From positions 1-59,530 of the IMG/VR virus record IMGVR_UViG_3300030110_001912: DNA of 59,530 nt; one strand, 5' to 3'. This document shows, in pieces, positions 50,256 through 58,254 of the stretch. Made by a program: the position numbers and the translations under genes. The first letter of the stretch is position 1. The number at the start of each line of letters is the position of its first letter. The notes below the pieces were generated by a model. The model saw only the letters and a program-made list of their open reading frames with translations. It made no database searches and was not told the origin of the DNA. The stretch is from a virus.

Positions 50256-50857
50256 TGAATCAAAAAAATTTTAATTTAGAAGAGTGTATTGGTACATTTG
50301 ATGGTTTTATACCTGAAGTTATGTGTCAAGAAGCTATTGCATTTTACAAGAACAAAAAAAAATATAATCAAGTTAACGATAGATGGATTACTGAAAATGC
50401 TCCTATAGATGTAAAAACTGATACATCATTAATATTAAGTTGGGAAAATTTACCTGTATGGGAAAAGGAGTTTGAAACCTTAATGATTAATTTATACACT
50501 TGCGTAAAGATGTGGATGAATAGAACTGGTATTCAAGATTATTATAATAATAGAGATTTTGATTACGATTCTATAAAATTACAAGAGACTAAACCAGGTG
50601 AGGGATACCATGTTTGGCATATTGAACATGATATAGTAGAGAGGATGTGTAAAAGAATTGCCTTTTTTATATTGTATTTAAATGATGATTTTAAAGCAGG
50701 AGAAACTGAATTTTTACATCAAAAGAAAAGAATAAATCCTAAAGTAGGTAGAGTCATAGTTTCACCAGCACATTTTCCTTACGTTCATAGAGGTAATCCG
50801 CCTTTGAATAATAACAAATATATAATTACTGGATGGTTACTTTTTAAAAGCATTTAA
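50255..50857 (+). CDS. 2OG-Fe(II) oxygenase-like protein
   Basis: A 200-residue protein. GYHVWHIEHD gives a variant HxE ligand pair (His122, Glu124), followed by FFILYLNDDFKAGETEFLHQ, then GRVIVSPAHFPYVHRGNP (distal His178) and KYIITGWLLF. The GYHxWHxE motif is familiar from marine-phage 2OG-FeII_Oxy proteins. It directly follows the tail-fibre genes and ends where a minus-strand oxygenase gene ends, tail to tail. Confidence 0.75.
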   Translation: MNQKNFNLEECIGTFDGFIPEVMCQEAIAFYKNKKKYNQVNDRWITENAPIDVKTDTSLILSWENLPVWEKEFETLMINLYTCVKMWMNRTGIQDYYNNRDFDYDSIKLQETKPGEGYHVWHIEHDIVERMCKRIAFFILYLNDDFKAGETEFLHQKKRINPKVGRVIVSPAHFPYVHRGNPPLNNNKYIITGWLLFKSI

Positions 50858-51447
50858 GTAATTATTTTTTTATTTTTTAATTCTTGCCAATCGTTTTTAT
50901 CTACAAAATTACTTATCAAACTATATCTTTTTTGTTCTTTATTATACTTATTACAATAATGTAATACATATGGAGGTAGTAAATACCAATCTCCACATCT
51001 TGGACTTAAACTCAAACCTAATTCTGGTAAAACTAGGTCAGCTCCTTCACTTAAATATAAAATACTATGATAACAAGTGTGGTTATGGTTTTGCACATAG
51101 TCATCTTTCTCTAACACATTTGCCCAAGCTTGAACTTCAAATTTAGTATCAAAGTGATTAAAGATATGACCTTCTAAAGAATTAACAATTTTATCTATCA
51201 TATACCTTAAAAATAAAACATAATTTTCTTCTTCATTAAAAGCAAAAAAATCTGTTTTTTTTCCATAAACATTAGTTTGGTTTTTATCAAGTTTAGTTTT
51301 TAAATACTCATCTATTTTAATTTTTAAATTATGTAAGATATGTTTTTCTGGGTAATGTCCTTGATATATTTCTACAGTTCTTGGATATGTGATTGTTGTA
51401 GTGTATAAATGTGTTTGATTAAGATTATTAATTCCAGTAATCTTCAT
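50854..51447 (-). CDS. 2OG-Fe(II) oxygenase-like protein (TIGR02466-like), minus strand
   Basis: A 197-residue protein on the minus strand. VQAWANVLEKDDYVQNHNH (His121, His123) with SILYLSEGADLVLP, then WYLLPPYVLHYCNKYN (distal His163) and KRYSL (Arg174) match the TIGR02466/PF13759 pattern of phage 2OG oxygenases. It is the only minus-strand gene in the late half of the genome and overlaps the plus-strand oxygenase by four bases at their stops. Its promoter is not evident. Confidence 0.65.
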   Translation of the reverse strand: MKITGINNLNQTHLYTTTITYPRTVEIYQGHYPEKHILHNLKIKIDEYLKTKLDKNQTNVYGKKTDFFAFNEEENYVLFLRYMIDKIVNSLEGHIFNHFDTKFEVQAWANVLEKDDYVQNHNHTCYHSILYLSEGADLVLPELGLSLSPRCGDWYLLPPYVLHYCNKYNKEQKRYSLISNFVDKNDWQELKNKKIIT

Positions 51448-51462
51448 TTTTCAAAACTAACA

Positions 51463-51491
51463 TAGACTAAATATAATTCAAGTATTATACT
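51463..51491 (+). promoter_or_regulatory. Candidate promoter for a leaderless hub transcript
   Basis: TAGACT (51463-51468), 17-base spacer, TATACT (51486-51491). Transcription would start at the ATG at 51498; no Shine-Dalgarno sequence precedes that ATG. It is needed because the minus-strand gene interrupts read-through from the tail genes. Confidence 0.4.
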
Positions 51492-51497
51492 ATTCAT

Positions 51498-53687
51498 ATG
51501 GCTTTATCAGAAGTAAAAATTGTATCTGGAATAAATAAACAAGTTACACCCACTGGAGCAGAAGGCAAGTGGATAGATTGCGATAATGTTAGATTTCGCT
51601 ACGGATACCCTGAAAAAATAGGAGGATGGGAACAAACTACCTCTAGTACATTAGTTGGTGTCGGAAGAGATACGCATATATGGGCGGATTTAGAGGGAAA
51701 ACGATATATTGTAGTTGGCACAAACAAAGGACTTTTTTTATATTATGCAGGAGCATTTTACGATATAAGTCCTTTAGATACTGCTGTTACTTTATGTACT
51801 TTATCATCAACTAATGGTAGTGCTACAGTTACAGTAAATAAAACAAATCATGGTTTACAGATAGGAGATTTATTTACATTTAGTAGTGTTACTTTACCTG
51901 GAGGAGGTGCTACTAATTTTACTGATGCAAATTTTACTACAAACACTTTTGAAGTATTAACAAGAACTGCAAATAATTTTACAGTAACCATGAGTGCTTC
52001 TGAAGGAGGAAGTGGTATGACAGCCGCAGGATCTGTATCTGTAAATCCTTACTTTAGAGTGGGTGACGCAGTACAAACAGTTGGTTATGGTTGGGGTACT
52101 GGCTTATGGGGTGGAGAAACATCTTCTATTATAAGCACTACTTTAAATGGAGCTTTAGGTGATAACGCATTTGGAACTGGAGGTTCAGGCACAGATATTA
52201 CTTTAACTAGCACTACAGGTTTTAGTTCTTCTGGCACAATATTAGTTGGAGGTGAATTAATATCTTATAGTGGAGTATCCAGTAATGATTTGACAGGTAT
52301 AGTAAGAGGAGTTTCTGGTTCTACTAGAGCTTCTCACGACAGTGGTGCTACAGTAGAAGATGCAACATCTTTTATATCTTGGGGTGAAGCTTCTGGAGAA
52401 GCAGAAGTAAATTTAGAACCTGGAAATTGGTCTTTAGACAACTTCGGAGAAATCTTAATTGCTACAGTTAGAAACAACAAAACTTTTGAATGGATTCCTT
52501 CAGCTACAAATGCTTTAACTACAAGAGCAACTGTAGTTTCTACTAATCCAATACAAAGTGTTATGACTATGGTTTCTGATAGAGATAGACATTTAATACA
52601 CTTTGGAACAGAAACCACTATTGGCACTCAATCTCAAGATAAAATGTTTATAAGATTTTCTGACCAAGAAAATAAATCTGATTACACTCCTACATCCACA
52701 AACACAGCTGGAACTTTTAGATTAGACTCAGGAACTAGAATTGTTGGTGCAGTTAATGTTGGCAGTTACATTTTAATATTAACTAATACCTCTGCTTACT
52801 CTATGACTTTTATAGGACCTCCTTTTACTTTTGGTATTCAACAAGTAGGTAGCAACTGTGGTCTAATGGGTCAACACGCAATGATAGCTGTAAACGGAGT
52901 GGTCTATTGGATGGGACAAGCTGGTGGTTTTTATGTGTATGATGGAACAGTAAAAAAAATAGATTGTTCGGTAGAAGACTTTGTTTTTACCACACAAGAT
53001 ACAAATGATTTAGGAATAAATTTTAATAGTGGTGATATTATTTACGCAGGTTACAATTCTTTATTTAGTGAAATAAATTGGTTTTATCCTAAAAATGGTT
53101 CTTCACAAATAGATAGAGTTGTTTCTCTCAATTATTTAGAGGGTGTATGGACTGTAGGTTCTTTAGGTAGGACTACATATTACGATAAAACTATTTACGA
53201 CAATCCTTATGCAACTGAGTTTAACGCAACTGCTATTCCTAATTTTCCAACCATACAAGGAGCTACTAATACAAATGGTGCTACGACTTTGTATGCACAC
53301 GAAAAAGGTAACAATCAAGTTTTGGCAGATGGCACTGTATCAGCTATAGTTGGTAGTATTCAAAGTGGGGATTTTGAAGTCAAGTTAAACATACCTGGTG
53401 AAGGGGTTACTAGCACAGGAGAGTTTTTTATAAAAATAAGTAGGTTTATACCAGACTTTAGAGCTTTGTCTGGAAATGCAAAAGTAACAATTAATTTAAA
53501 AGATTTTCCATCAAGCACTGAAGCAAGTAGTAGTCTTGGACCTTTTACTGTTTCTTCAACCACAACAAAAGTTGATACTAGAGCTAGAGCTAGAGCAGTT
53601 AATTTAAAAATAGAAAACACTACTACTAATGAAAGTTGGAGATATGGAACATTTAAAGCTGATATTCAAGTAGACGGAAGAAGATAA
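51498..53687 (+). CDS. Tail hub / packaged-DNA stabilisation protein (P22 gp10-like)
   Basis: A 729-residue protein starting MALSEVKIVSGINKQVTPTG. The pattern GKWIDCDNVRFRYGYPEKIG, then GKRYIVVGTNKGLFLYYAG, then later VMTMVSDRDRHLIHFGTET and SYILILTNTSAYSMTFIGPP is typical of the gp10-type hub with a beta-propeller domain (about 15-150 and 330-560) that closes the P22 tail. A Thr/Gly/Ser-rich insert of about 150 residues lies between. It lies on the plus strand following the minus-strand oxygenase, so needs its own promoter. Confidence 0.8.
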   Translation: MALSEVKIVSGINKQVTPTGAEGKWIDCDNVRFRYGYPEKIGGWEQTTSSTLVGVGRDTHIWADLEGKRYIVVGTNKGLFLYYAGAFYDISPLDTAVTLCTLSSTNGSATVTVNKTNHGLQIGDLFTFSSVTLPGGGATNFTDANFTTNTFEVLTRTANNFTVTMSASEGGSGMTAAGSVSVNPYFRVGDAVQTVGYGWGTGLWGGETSSIISTTLNGALGDNAFGTGGSGTDITLTSTTGFSSSGTILVGGELISYSGVSSNDLTGIVRGVSGSTRASHDSGATVEDATSFISWGEASGEAEVNLEPGNWSLDNFGEILIATVRNNKTFEWIPSATNALTTRATVVSTNPIQSVMTMVSDRDRHLIHFGTETTIGTQSQDKMFIRFSDQENKSDYTPTSTNTAGTFRLDSGTRIVGAVNVGSYILILTNTSAYSMTFIGPPFTFGIQQVGSNCGLMGQHAMIAVNGVVYWMGQAGGFYVYDGTVKKIDCSVEDFVFTTQDTNDLGINFNSGDIIYAGYNSLFSEINWFYPKNGSSQIDRVVSLNYLEGVWTVGSLGRTTYYDKTIYDNPYATEFNATAIPNFPTIQGATNTNGATTLYAHEKGNNQVLADGTVSAIVGSIQSGDFEVKLNIPGEGVTSTGEFFIKISRFIPDFRALSGNAKVTINLKDFPSSTEASSSLGPFTVSSTTTKVDTRARARAVNLKIENTTTNESWRYGTFKADIQVDGRR

Positions 53688-53705
53688 ATAGAGAGAGAAT
53701 AGTGA

Positions 53706-54047
53706 GTGGAAATAAAAGGAGTAGTAAGTTTTGATAAAGATGTAGTATGGAAAAGTGACCATACCTCTAATCCATATGCAATTGTTTTAAAAGCATCTAA
53801 AATATGGAAATTTACAAAAAACGAATATCCTAAATCATATGAATTTTTTGTAAAATTAATAAAAGAAAATTCTAAAATTTTTAAATGGGGTTTACATAAA
53901 CAAAAATCCTTTAAAGTGTTTTATCATAATCAATTCTGTTATTTTCAAGCACCTCCTGATATAATATATAAAGCTTTTGTAAGTAAAGAAGAAAAAAAGA
54001 AAAAGAAAAAAGTAACAAAAAAAACTAAAGATAAATTAGTATATTAG
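53706..54047 (+). CDS. Small basic protein
   Basis: A 113-residue protein starting GTG at 53706 (MEIKGVVSFDKDVVWKSDHT). The first 85 residues are mixed alpha/beta with aromatic residues, and the C-terminal 25 are almost all Lys/Glu. No domain recognised. It opens the accessory stretch between the hub and the SET/glycosyltransferase genes. Confidence 0.5.
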   Translation: MEIKGVVSFDKDVVWKSDHTSNPYAIVLKASKIWKFTKNEYPKSYEFFVKLIKENSKIFKWGLHKQKSFKVFYHNQFCYFQAPPDIIYKAFVSKEEKKKKKKVTKKTKDKLVY

Positions 54048-54061
54048 GATGTAAATAGTTT

Positions 54062-54580
54062 ATGGAAAAGTTTAACCCTTTTAATGATTATTTTTACAAG
54101 CATAAATTACAAATAACAAAACAAGAAAAAGAACAAATTTTTATTTTAATAGAAAATACAAAATCTTTTTCTGCGTCTGAAGAAGTTTTGACATCATACA
54201 CAAGAAATAATATTTTAGACTTTCCGATGCTTAAAAACTTAAAAAACAACATAGACGAGATATTAGCTAAACTTGATTTAAATTTGGGTAATAGTTGGGT
54301 GCAATCTTACAAAAAAAATAATCATCACATTATTCATACTCACCCTAATTCTGTTTATAGTGGCATAATATATATTAAGGGTTGTGATAATGGCACAAAG
54401 TTTTTACACCCATATGGAGGTATGTTAGAAAGTATATCTAATAGATTTAATCATATATTTGATAATGAGTTTATAGAAAACTTAATGATTCTTTTTCCAA
54501 GTTTTATATCTCATTATGTAGAAAAACATACTTCAAAAAATGAAAGAATAGTGATAAGCTTTAATACAAAAGATAAATAG
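54062..54580 (+). CDS. 2OG-Fe(II) oxygenase-like protein (TIGR02466-like)
   Basis: A 172-residue protein with SWVQSYKKNNHHIIHTHPNS (His92, His94), SGIIYIKG, NLMILFPSFISHYVEKHTS (distal His151) and ERIVISFN (Arg162). The HxHP-x-S-x-x-SG-x-x-Y motif is characteristic of the TIGR02466/PF13759 family. It is close in type to the minus-strand gene at 50854 and the early gene at 20830, though not similar enough to be a recent copy. Confidence 0.8.
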   Translation: MEKFNPFNDYFYKHKLQITKQEKEQIFILIENTKSFSASEEVLTSYTRNNILDFPMLKNLKNNIDEILAKLDLNLGNSWVQSYKKNNHHIIHTHPNSVYSGIIYIKGCDNGTKFLHPYGGMLESISNRFNHIFDNEFIENLMILFPSFISHYVEKHTSKNERIVISFNTKDK

Positions 54581-54582
54581 TT

Positions 54583-54876
54583 ATGATAAAAAAAGACCCT
54601 TTAAAAGGTACAGGAAAAAAACCAAAAGGTAGTGGTAGAAGATTATATACTGACGAGAACCCTAAAGACACAGTACAAATAAAATTTAAAACACCTACGG
54701 ATGCAAGAGAAACTGTTAAGAAGGTAAAAAAATTAAAGAAATCTTTTGCAAGAAAAATACAAATATTAACAGTCATGGAACAAAGAGCAAAAGTTATGGG
54801 AAAATCCAAAGTAGTAGAAATAGCTAAAAAAGGCAAAGAATCTATTAGAAAAACAAATCAGAGGAGCACAGCATAG
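54583..54876 (+). CDS. Small basic conserved phage protein
   Basis: A 97-residue protein: KKPKGSGRRLYTDENPKDTV, IKFKTPTDARETVKKVKKL, ARKIQILTVMEQRAKVMGKS. I recall this SGRRLYTDENPxDTVxIKFxTPxDAR...KVKKxxxxxARKIQILTVxEQRAKV series as widespread in marine phages. The acid/base pattern suggests a helical, DNA-binding or capsid-associated role, not proven. One-base overlap with the next start. Confidence 0.65.
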   Translation: MIKKDPLKGTGKKPKGSGRRLYTDENPKDTVQIKFKTPTDARETVKKVKKLKKSFARKIQILTVMEQRAKVMGKSKVVEIAKKGKESIRKTNQRSTA

Positions 54877-55040
54877 TGGCTAAAATTGTAACTTTTATAC
54901 CAGAGCCAAAACAAGAATATAGCGTGGAAAACCAAAGATTAATAAATTTGGCTTTGTTTCAAATAATAGAAAAATTAAATTTTTCGTATAAACAAGAAAT
55001 ACAAAACGAGCAAAATACTTTTAACTGGTTTTTGTCATGA
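54876..55040 (+). CDS. Small hypothetical protein
   Basis: A 54-residue protein starting GTG at 54876, overlapping the previous stop, and ending with an ATGA overlap onto the next gene. It reads MAKIVTFIPEPKQEYSVENQ and then a helix (RLINLALFQIIEKLNFSYKQ). Both couplings support translation. Amphipathic helix; function unknown. Confidence 0.55.
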   Translation: MAKIVTFIPEPKQEYSVENQRLINLALFQIIEKLNFSYKQEIQNEQNTFNWFLS

Positions 55041-55378
55041 CAATACAATATAAAAATGCTGGCTTTAATTTAAGTACAACTGATACTACTTCAGTTTTAA
55101 CTTCTCCTACAAGTGGTAGGTGTTTGGTAAAACAAATACAAGTGCACAACGGATCTACTGGTAACGTAAATTTAGTAACACAAGTTACCGATACTAGTGC
55201 TTCTACAACTTTTAGAATAGATAATGTTTCTCTTTCAGCTAATACGACTAGACAAATAATATCTCAAACATTAGTGTTGGAAGAGGGGGACATCTTAAAA
55301 CTTACGGCAGGAACAGCTAACGAAATACAAGGCATTATATCTTATGCTTTAATAGATAGAAGCCAAGAGAATGGGTAA
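55037..55378 (+). CDS. Beta-rich virion protein
   Basis: A 113-residue protein starting MTIQYKNAGFNLSTTDTTSV with Thr/Ser/Val-rich strands (GRCLVKQIQVHNGSTGNVNL, LEEGDILKLTAGTANEIQG). The pattern resembles small head or tail decoration proteins of tailed phages. It overlaps the next gene by one base. Confidence 0.6.
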   Translation: MTIQYKNAGFNLSTTDTTSVLTSPTSGRCLVKQIQVHNGSTGNVNLVTQVTDTSASTTFRIDNVSLSANTTRQIISQTLVLEEGDILKLTAGTANEIQGIISYALIDRSQENG

Positions 55379-55941
55379 TGCACATTCTTGATGCAGTATA
55401 TCATTATAAAAACACGATACCTGAAAGTTTCTGTAAAAATATTATAGAGTACGCAGATCTAGTTTGTGTTGAAAAAGCAAAGGTAATGAGAGATAAAAAA
55501 AATGTTTTAGATACAAAATCTAGAAACGTATTAAGTTATTTTTTTTCAGAAGATAACAAAAATGATAGTTTATATAAAAATCATTTATTTGCTATATGTG
55601 GAAAAGCAATAAACCATTATGCTACAAAATTTACATTCATGAATGAACATATGAAATTAGAAGACATCAATCTCTTGAAATATGGAAAAGGTCATTTTTA
55701 TCAACCGCATGTTGATGCTCATTATTTATTAAGGAGAACACTATCAATTATTATAAATCTAAATAATGATTATGAAGGGGGTAAAATTTGTTTTCACGAT
55801 AATGAAAAGCAACATAAAGTTTTAGATTATAAATTAGACACAGGTGATTTATTAGTTTTCCCTAGCACTTTTTTATATCCTCATTCTGTGGAAAAAGTAG
55901 AGAGTGGAGTAAGATACAGTATGGTGGCTTGGTTTACATAA
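55378..55941 (+). CDS. 2OG-Fe(II) oxygenase (prolyl-4-hydroxylase-like)
   Basis: A 187-residue protein. FYQPHVDAHY gives a canonical HxD (His111, Asp113), LSIIINLNNDYEGGKICFHD the next strands, GDLLVFPSTFLYPHSVEKV the distal His169, and VRYSMVAWF the Arg179. This is the clearest of the seven oxygenase-like proteins and matches prolyl-4-hydroxylase-type phage enzymes. It starts TAATG-coupled to the virion gene before it. Confidence 0.88.
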   Translation: MHILDAVYHYKNTIPESFCKNIIEYADLVCVEKAKVMRDKKNVLDTKSRNVLSYFFSEDNKNDSLYKNHLFAICGKAINHYATKFTFMNEHMKLEDINLLKYGKGHFYQPHVDAHYLLRRTLSIIINLNNDYEGGKICFHDNEKQHKVLDYKLDTGDLLVFPSTFLYPHSVEKVESGVRYSMVAWFT

Positions 55942-55955
55942 AGTAAAGTTTTTTG

Positions 55956-55984
55956 TTGATATGTCCTTAACTTTATGCGATATT
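55956..55984 (+). promoter_or_regulatory. Candidate promoter before the SET/glycosyltransferase cassette
   Basis: TTGATA (55956-55961), 17-base spacer, GATATT (55979-55984). The start point would be at the ATG at 55992, which has no Shine-Dalgarno sequence. Confidence 0.35.
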
Positions 55985-55991
55985 AAGTGCT

Positions 55992-56186
55992 ATGAAAACA
56001 ATTCATTGTGATTCCGAGACAACATATAGAAATAAAAAAACTAATGTGTTGTACAAAAGTAAAGAAGATGCTCAACACGATGTTGAAAATCCAAATACAG
56101 ATACAAAGCAAGAAGATATAGCGGTAGATACAAAAATAATTGTACCTCCAGAGGCTTTATCTTTACTCAGTGATACACAAGAATGA
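55992..56186 (+). CDS. Small acidic protein
   Basis: A 64-residue protein (MKTIHCDSETTYRNKKTNVL), acidic towards the C-terminus (DIAVDTKIIVPPEALSLL). I recall similar short proteins in marine podoviruses near the SET gene. Function unknown. It overlaps the SET gene start by four bases (ATGA), so the two are coupled. Confidence 0.55.
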   Translation: MKTIHCDSETTYRNKKTNVLYKSKEDAQHDVENPNTDTKQEDIAVDTKIIVPPEALSLLSDTQE

Positions 56187-56500
56187 AAGTAAAATATGAT
56201 AGGTTTTATTATAAACCTTTACCAGAAGAAGTGTACATAGATAAAAGTAAGATAGAAGGACATGGTATATTTGCATCTTGTAATTTAAAAGAAAAACATG
56301 ATTTAGGTAGTACACATATTAAAGTTCCCATGATAGTTGGATATATAAGAACACCTTTAGGTGGTTTTATTAATCATTCTAGTAAACCAAATTGTTACTT
56401 ATGTATTACACAAGATTGGGATGATTACATAATTTACAATGTAGTAACCTCAAAAAAAATAAAGAAAAATGAAGAGATAGTATTGGAGTACGGAAGATGA
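56183..56500 (+). CDS. SET-domain protein-lysine methyltransferase
   Basis: A 105-residue minimal SET protein: VYIDKSKIEGHGIFASCNL (GxG-like N-SET motif, residues about 17-35), GGFINHSSKPNC (60-71, the N-H-S pseudoknot motif binding SAM), and SKKIKKNEEIVLEYG (about 90-104, the C-terminal catalytic Y motif). The order is as in short bacterial and viral SET proteins. It would methylate lysine in a phage or host protein; the target is unknown. Coupled to the glycosyltransferase downstream by a four-base overlap. Confidence 0.85.
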   Translation: MKVKYDRFYYKPLPEEVYIDKSKIEGHGIFASCNLKEKHDLGSTHIKVPMIVGYIRTPLGGFINHSSKPNCYLCITQDWDDYIIYNVVTSKKIKKNEEIVLEYGR

Positions 56501-57426
56501 AACCTCAAGGTGGTACAGAAATACAACATAGGTTTTTAGAACACTATGTAGAAGAAGACTTGTTAAATAAGTTTCAAATATGCACTTCTATACCAAACAA
56601 AATACCTATAGATAATAATAAAATAAATATATTATGGCAAAAAAATAGTTACGATCAACCTAACATAGCACCTTGGTTTAAAGACAAAAGCAATCACGAT
56701 AATTATGATTGGTACATTTTTAATTCACATTGGAATTATGAAAAGTTTCGCATGATGTTTGAAGTACCTACTCATAAATGTCATGTGATAAAAAATGGGG
56801 TTAATAATTTTCCAAACAGAATAAGGTTTCATAAAGGCGATAGAGTAAGAATGTTATTTCAAGTTACGCCTTGGAGAGGTCTTAATGTTCTACTTGGTGC
56901 AATGCAACAATTACAAGATGTTAATGTTGAAGTAGACGTGTTTAGTTCTTGTCGTATATACGGAGAAGAGTTTGGAAAATTACACGAAGAAAAGTATGAA
57001 GCTTTGTATGAGCAAGCAAGGAAGTTACCAAATGTAAATTACATAGGATATAAAGAACATTCTTTTATACAAAAAATGATGTATAGGTATCATATGTTTG
57101 CTTACCCTAGTATATGGGAGGAAACAAGTTGTAACTCTGCATTGGAAGCTATGGCTGGAGGATTGTATTGTATTGTGACCAACTATGGAGCTTTGTATGA
57201 AACTTGTTCAGAGTTTCCTGTGTATGTCACTTATGATCAGAATTACAGAGCTTTATCAACTGCTTTTGCACATGCGATACGAGGAGCAGTAGCCACGATA
57301 CACGAACCACAAGTTTATGAACATTTACAGATGCAACAAGAATTTACAAAAAAATTTTATAGTTGGGAAAAGAAAGCTTTAGAGTGGACTACATTTTTAC
57401 GAGGAATATCAGATGCAAAACAATGA
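56497..57426 (+). CDS. Glycosyltransferase, GT4-like (GT-B fold)
   Basis: A 309-residue protein lacking the usual N-terminal signal or membrane segment. MKPQGGTEIQHRFLEHYVEE is a Rossmann-like start; the C-terminal half carries FQVTPWRGLNVLLGAMQQLQ, then VNYIGYKEHSFIQKMM and FAYPSIWEETSCNSALEAMA with the E-x7-E motif of GT4 enzymes (about 226-240). It transfers a sugar from an NDP-sugar. Likely modifies a virion protein or phage DNA, or host surface glycan. It overlaps the next gene by 14 bases. Confidence 0.8.
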   Translation: MKPQGGTEIQHRFLEHYVEEDLLNKFQICTSIPNKIPIDNNKINILWQKNSYDQPNIAPWFKDKSNHDNYDWYIFNSHWNYEKFRMMFEVPTHKCHVIKNGVNNFPNRIRFHKGDRVRMLFQVTPWRGLNVLLGAMQQLQDVNVEVDVFSSCRIYGEEFGKLHEEKYEALYEQARKLPNVNYIGYKEHSFIQKMMYRYHMFAYPSIWEETSCNSALEAMAGGLYCIVTNYGALYETCSEFPVYVTYDQNYRALSTAFAHAIRGAVATIHEPQVYEHLQMQQEFTKKFYSWEKKALEWTTFLRGISDAKQ

Positions 57427-58216
57427 AGTTATAGACAAAAATAAAATAAAATTATTTGTAGCTACCCCAGTGCATGGCAATGTTACAATACATTATTTAC
57501 AATCAATAGTAAAATTACAAAGTGTATGTCATTCAAACAATATTGATTTTTATTTACAAACTATGAAATCAAGTTTAGTTACACAAGGTAGAAATTTATG
57601 TGTTGCAGATTTTATGGCAACAGATTGTACGCATTTATTATTTATAGATAGCGACATATTATTTGAGCCTATGTCTATATTAAAAATGTTAGAAAAAAAT
57701 GTAGAGTTATTAAGCATACCGTATCCTATGAAAATGATACAATGGGATAAAGTTTTTGCTAAATATAAAGACATTCCAAATATGTCAGAATTACAAGCAT
57801 CAACTGGTGGTAACATGTTTCCAGTAAGAATCAAAGACGAAGAAAATGATATTGAAGTGACTAATGAAATGATAGAGTTAGCTTTTACTCCTACTGGTTG
57901 TCTATTAATGAAAAGACAAGTTATTGATAAAATGATAAAACATTACGGTCACATGCAAATTAATCAAGAGACTGTAGTAGATGGTAAGAAAAGATTAAAA
58001 CCTCATTTGTACAACTTTTTTGATACTTACTACGATGAAGAGAAGAAAAGGTACTATGGCGAAGACTTTGCTTTCTCTAGATTATGGACAAAAATAGGAG
58101 GTAAATGTCATGCTCTTGTCACAGAGTATATTACTCATGTTGGAGATTATCAATTTACAGGTAGGTTAATTGACGAAATGATGTCCCAAAGTATTGATAC
58201 TTCAGTCAATAAATAG
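57413..58216 (+). CDS. Glycosyltransferase, GT-A fold
   Basis: A 267-residue protein with KLFVATPVHGNVTIHYLQSI, then SSLVTQGRNLCVADFMATD, LLFIDSDILFEP with the DxD motif (Asp79, Asp81) for metal-NDP-sugar binding, and PTGCLLMKRQVID and YYGEDFAFSRLWTKIG towards the acceptor site (E/D-D-x-x-F-x-x-R). It appears to act together with the GT4-like gene as part of a glycan-building or capping cassette. No membrane segment, so probably cytoplasmic. Confidence 0.75.
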   Translation: MQNNEVIDKNKIKLFVATPVHGNVTIHYLQSIVKLQSVCHSNNIDFYLQTMKSSLVTQGRNLCVADFMATDCTHLLFIDSDILFEPMSILKMLEKNVELLSIPYPMKMIQWDKVFAKYKDIPNMSELQASTGGNMFPVRIKDEENDIEVTNEMIELAFTPTGCLLMKRQVIDKMIKHYGHMQINQETVVDGKKRLKPHLYNFFDTYYDEEKKRYYGEDFAFSRLWTKIGGKCHALVTEYITHVGDYQFTGRLIDEMMSQSIDTSVNK

Positions 58217-58254
58217 TAGAATATCCTTATATATCAAACTAAGGAGTTTTTTTT

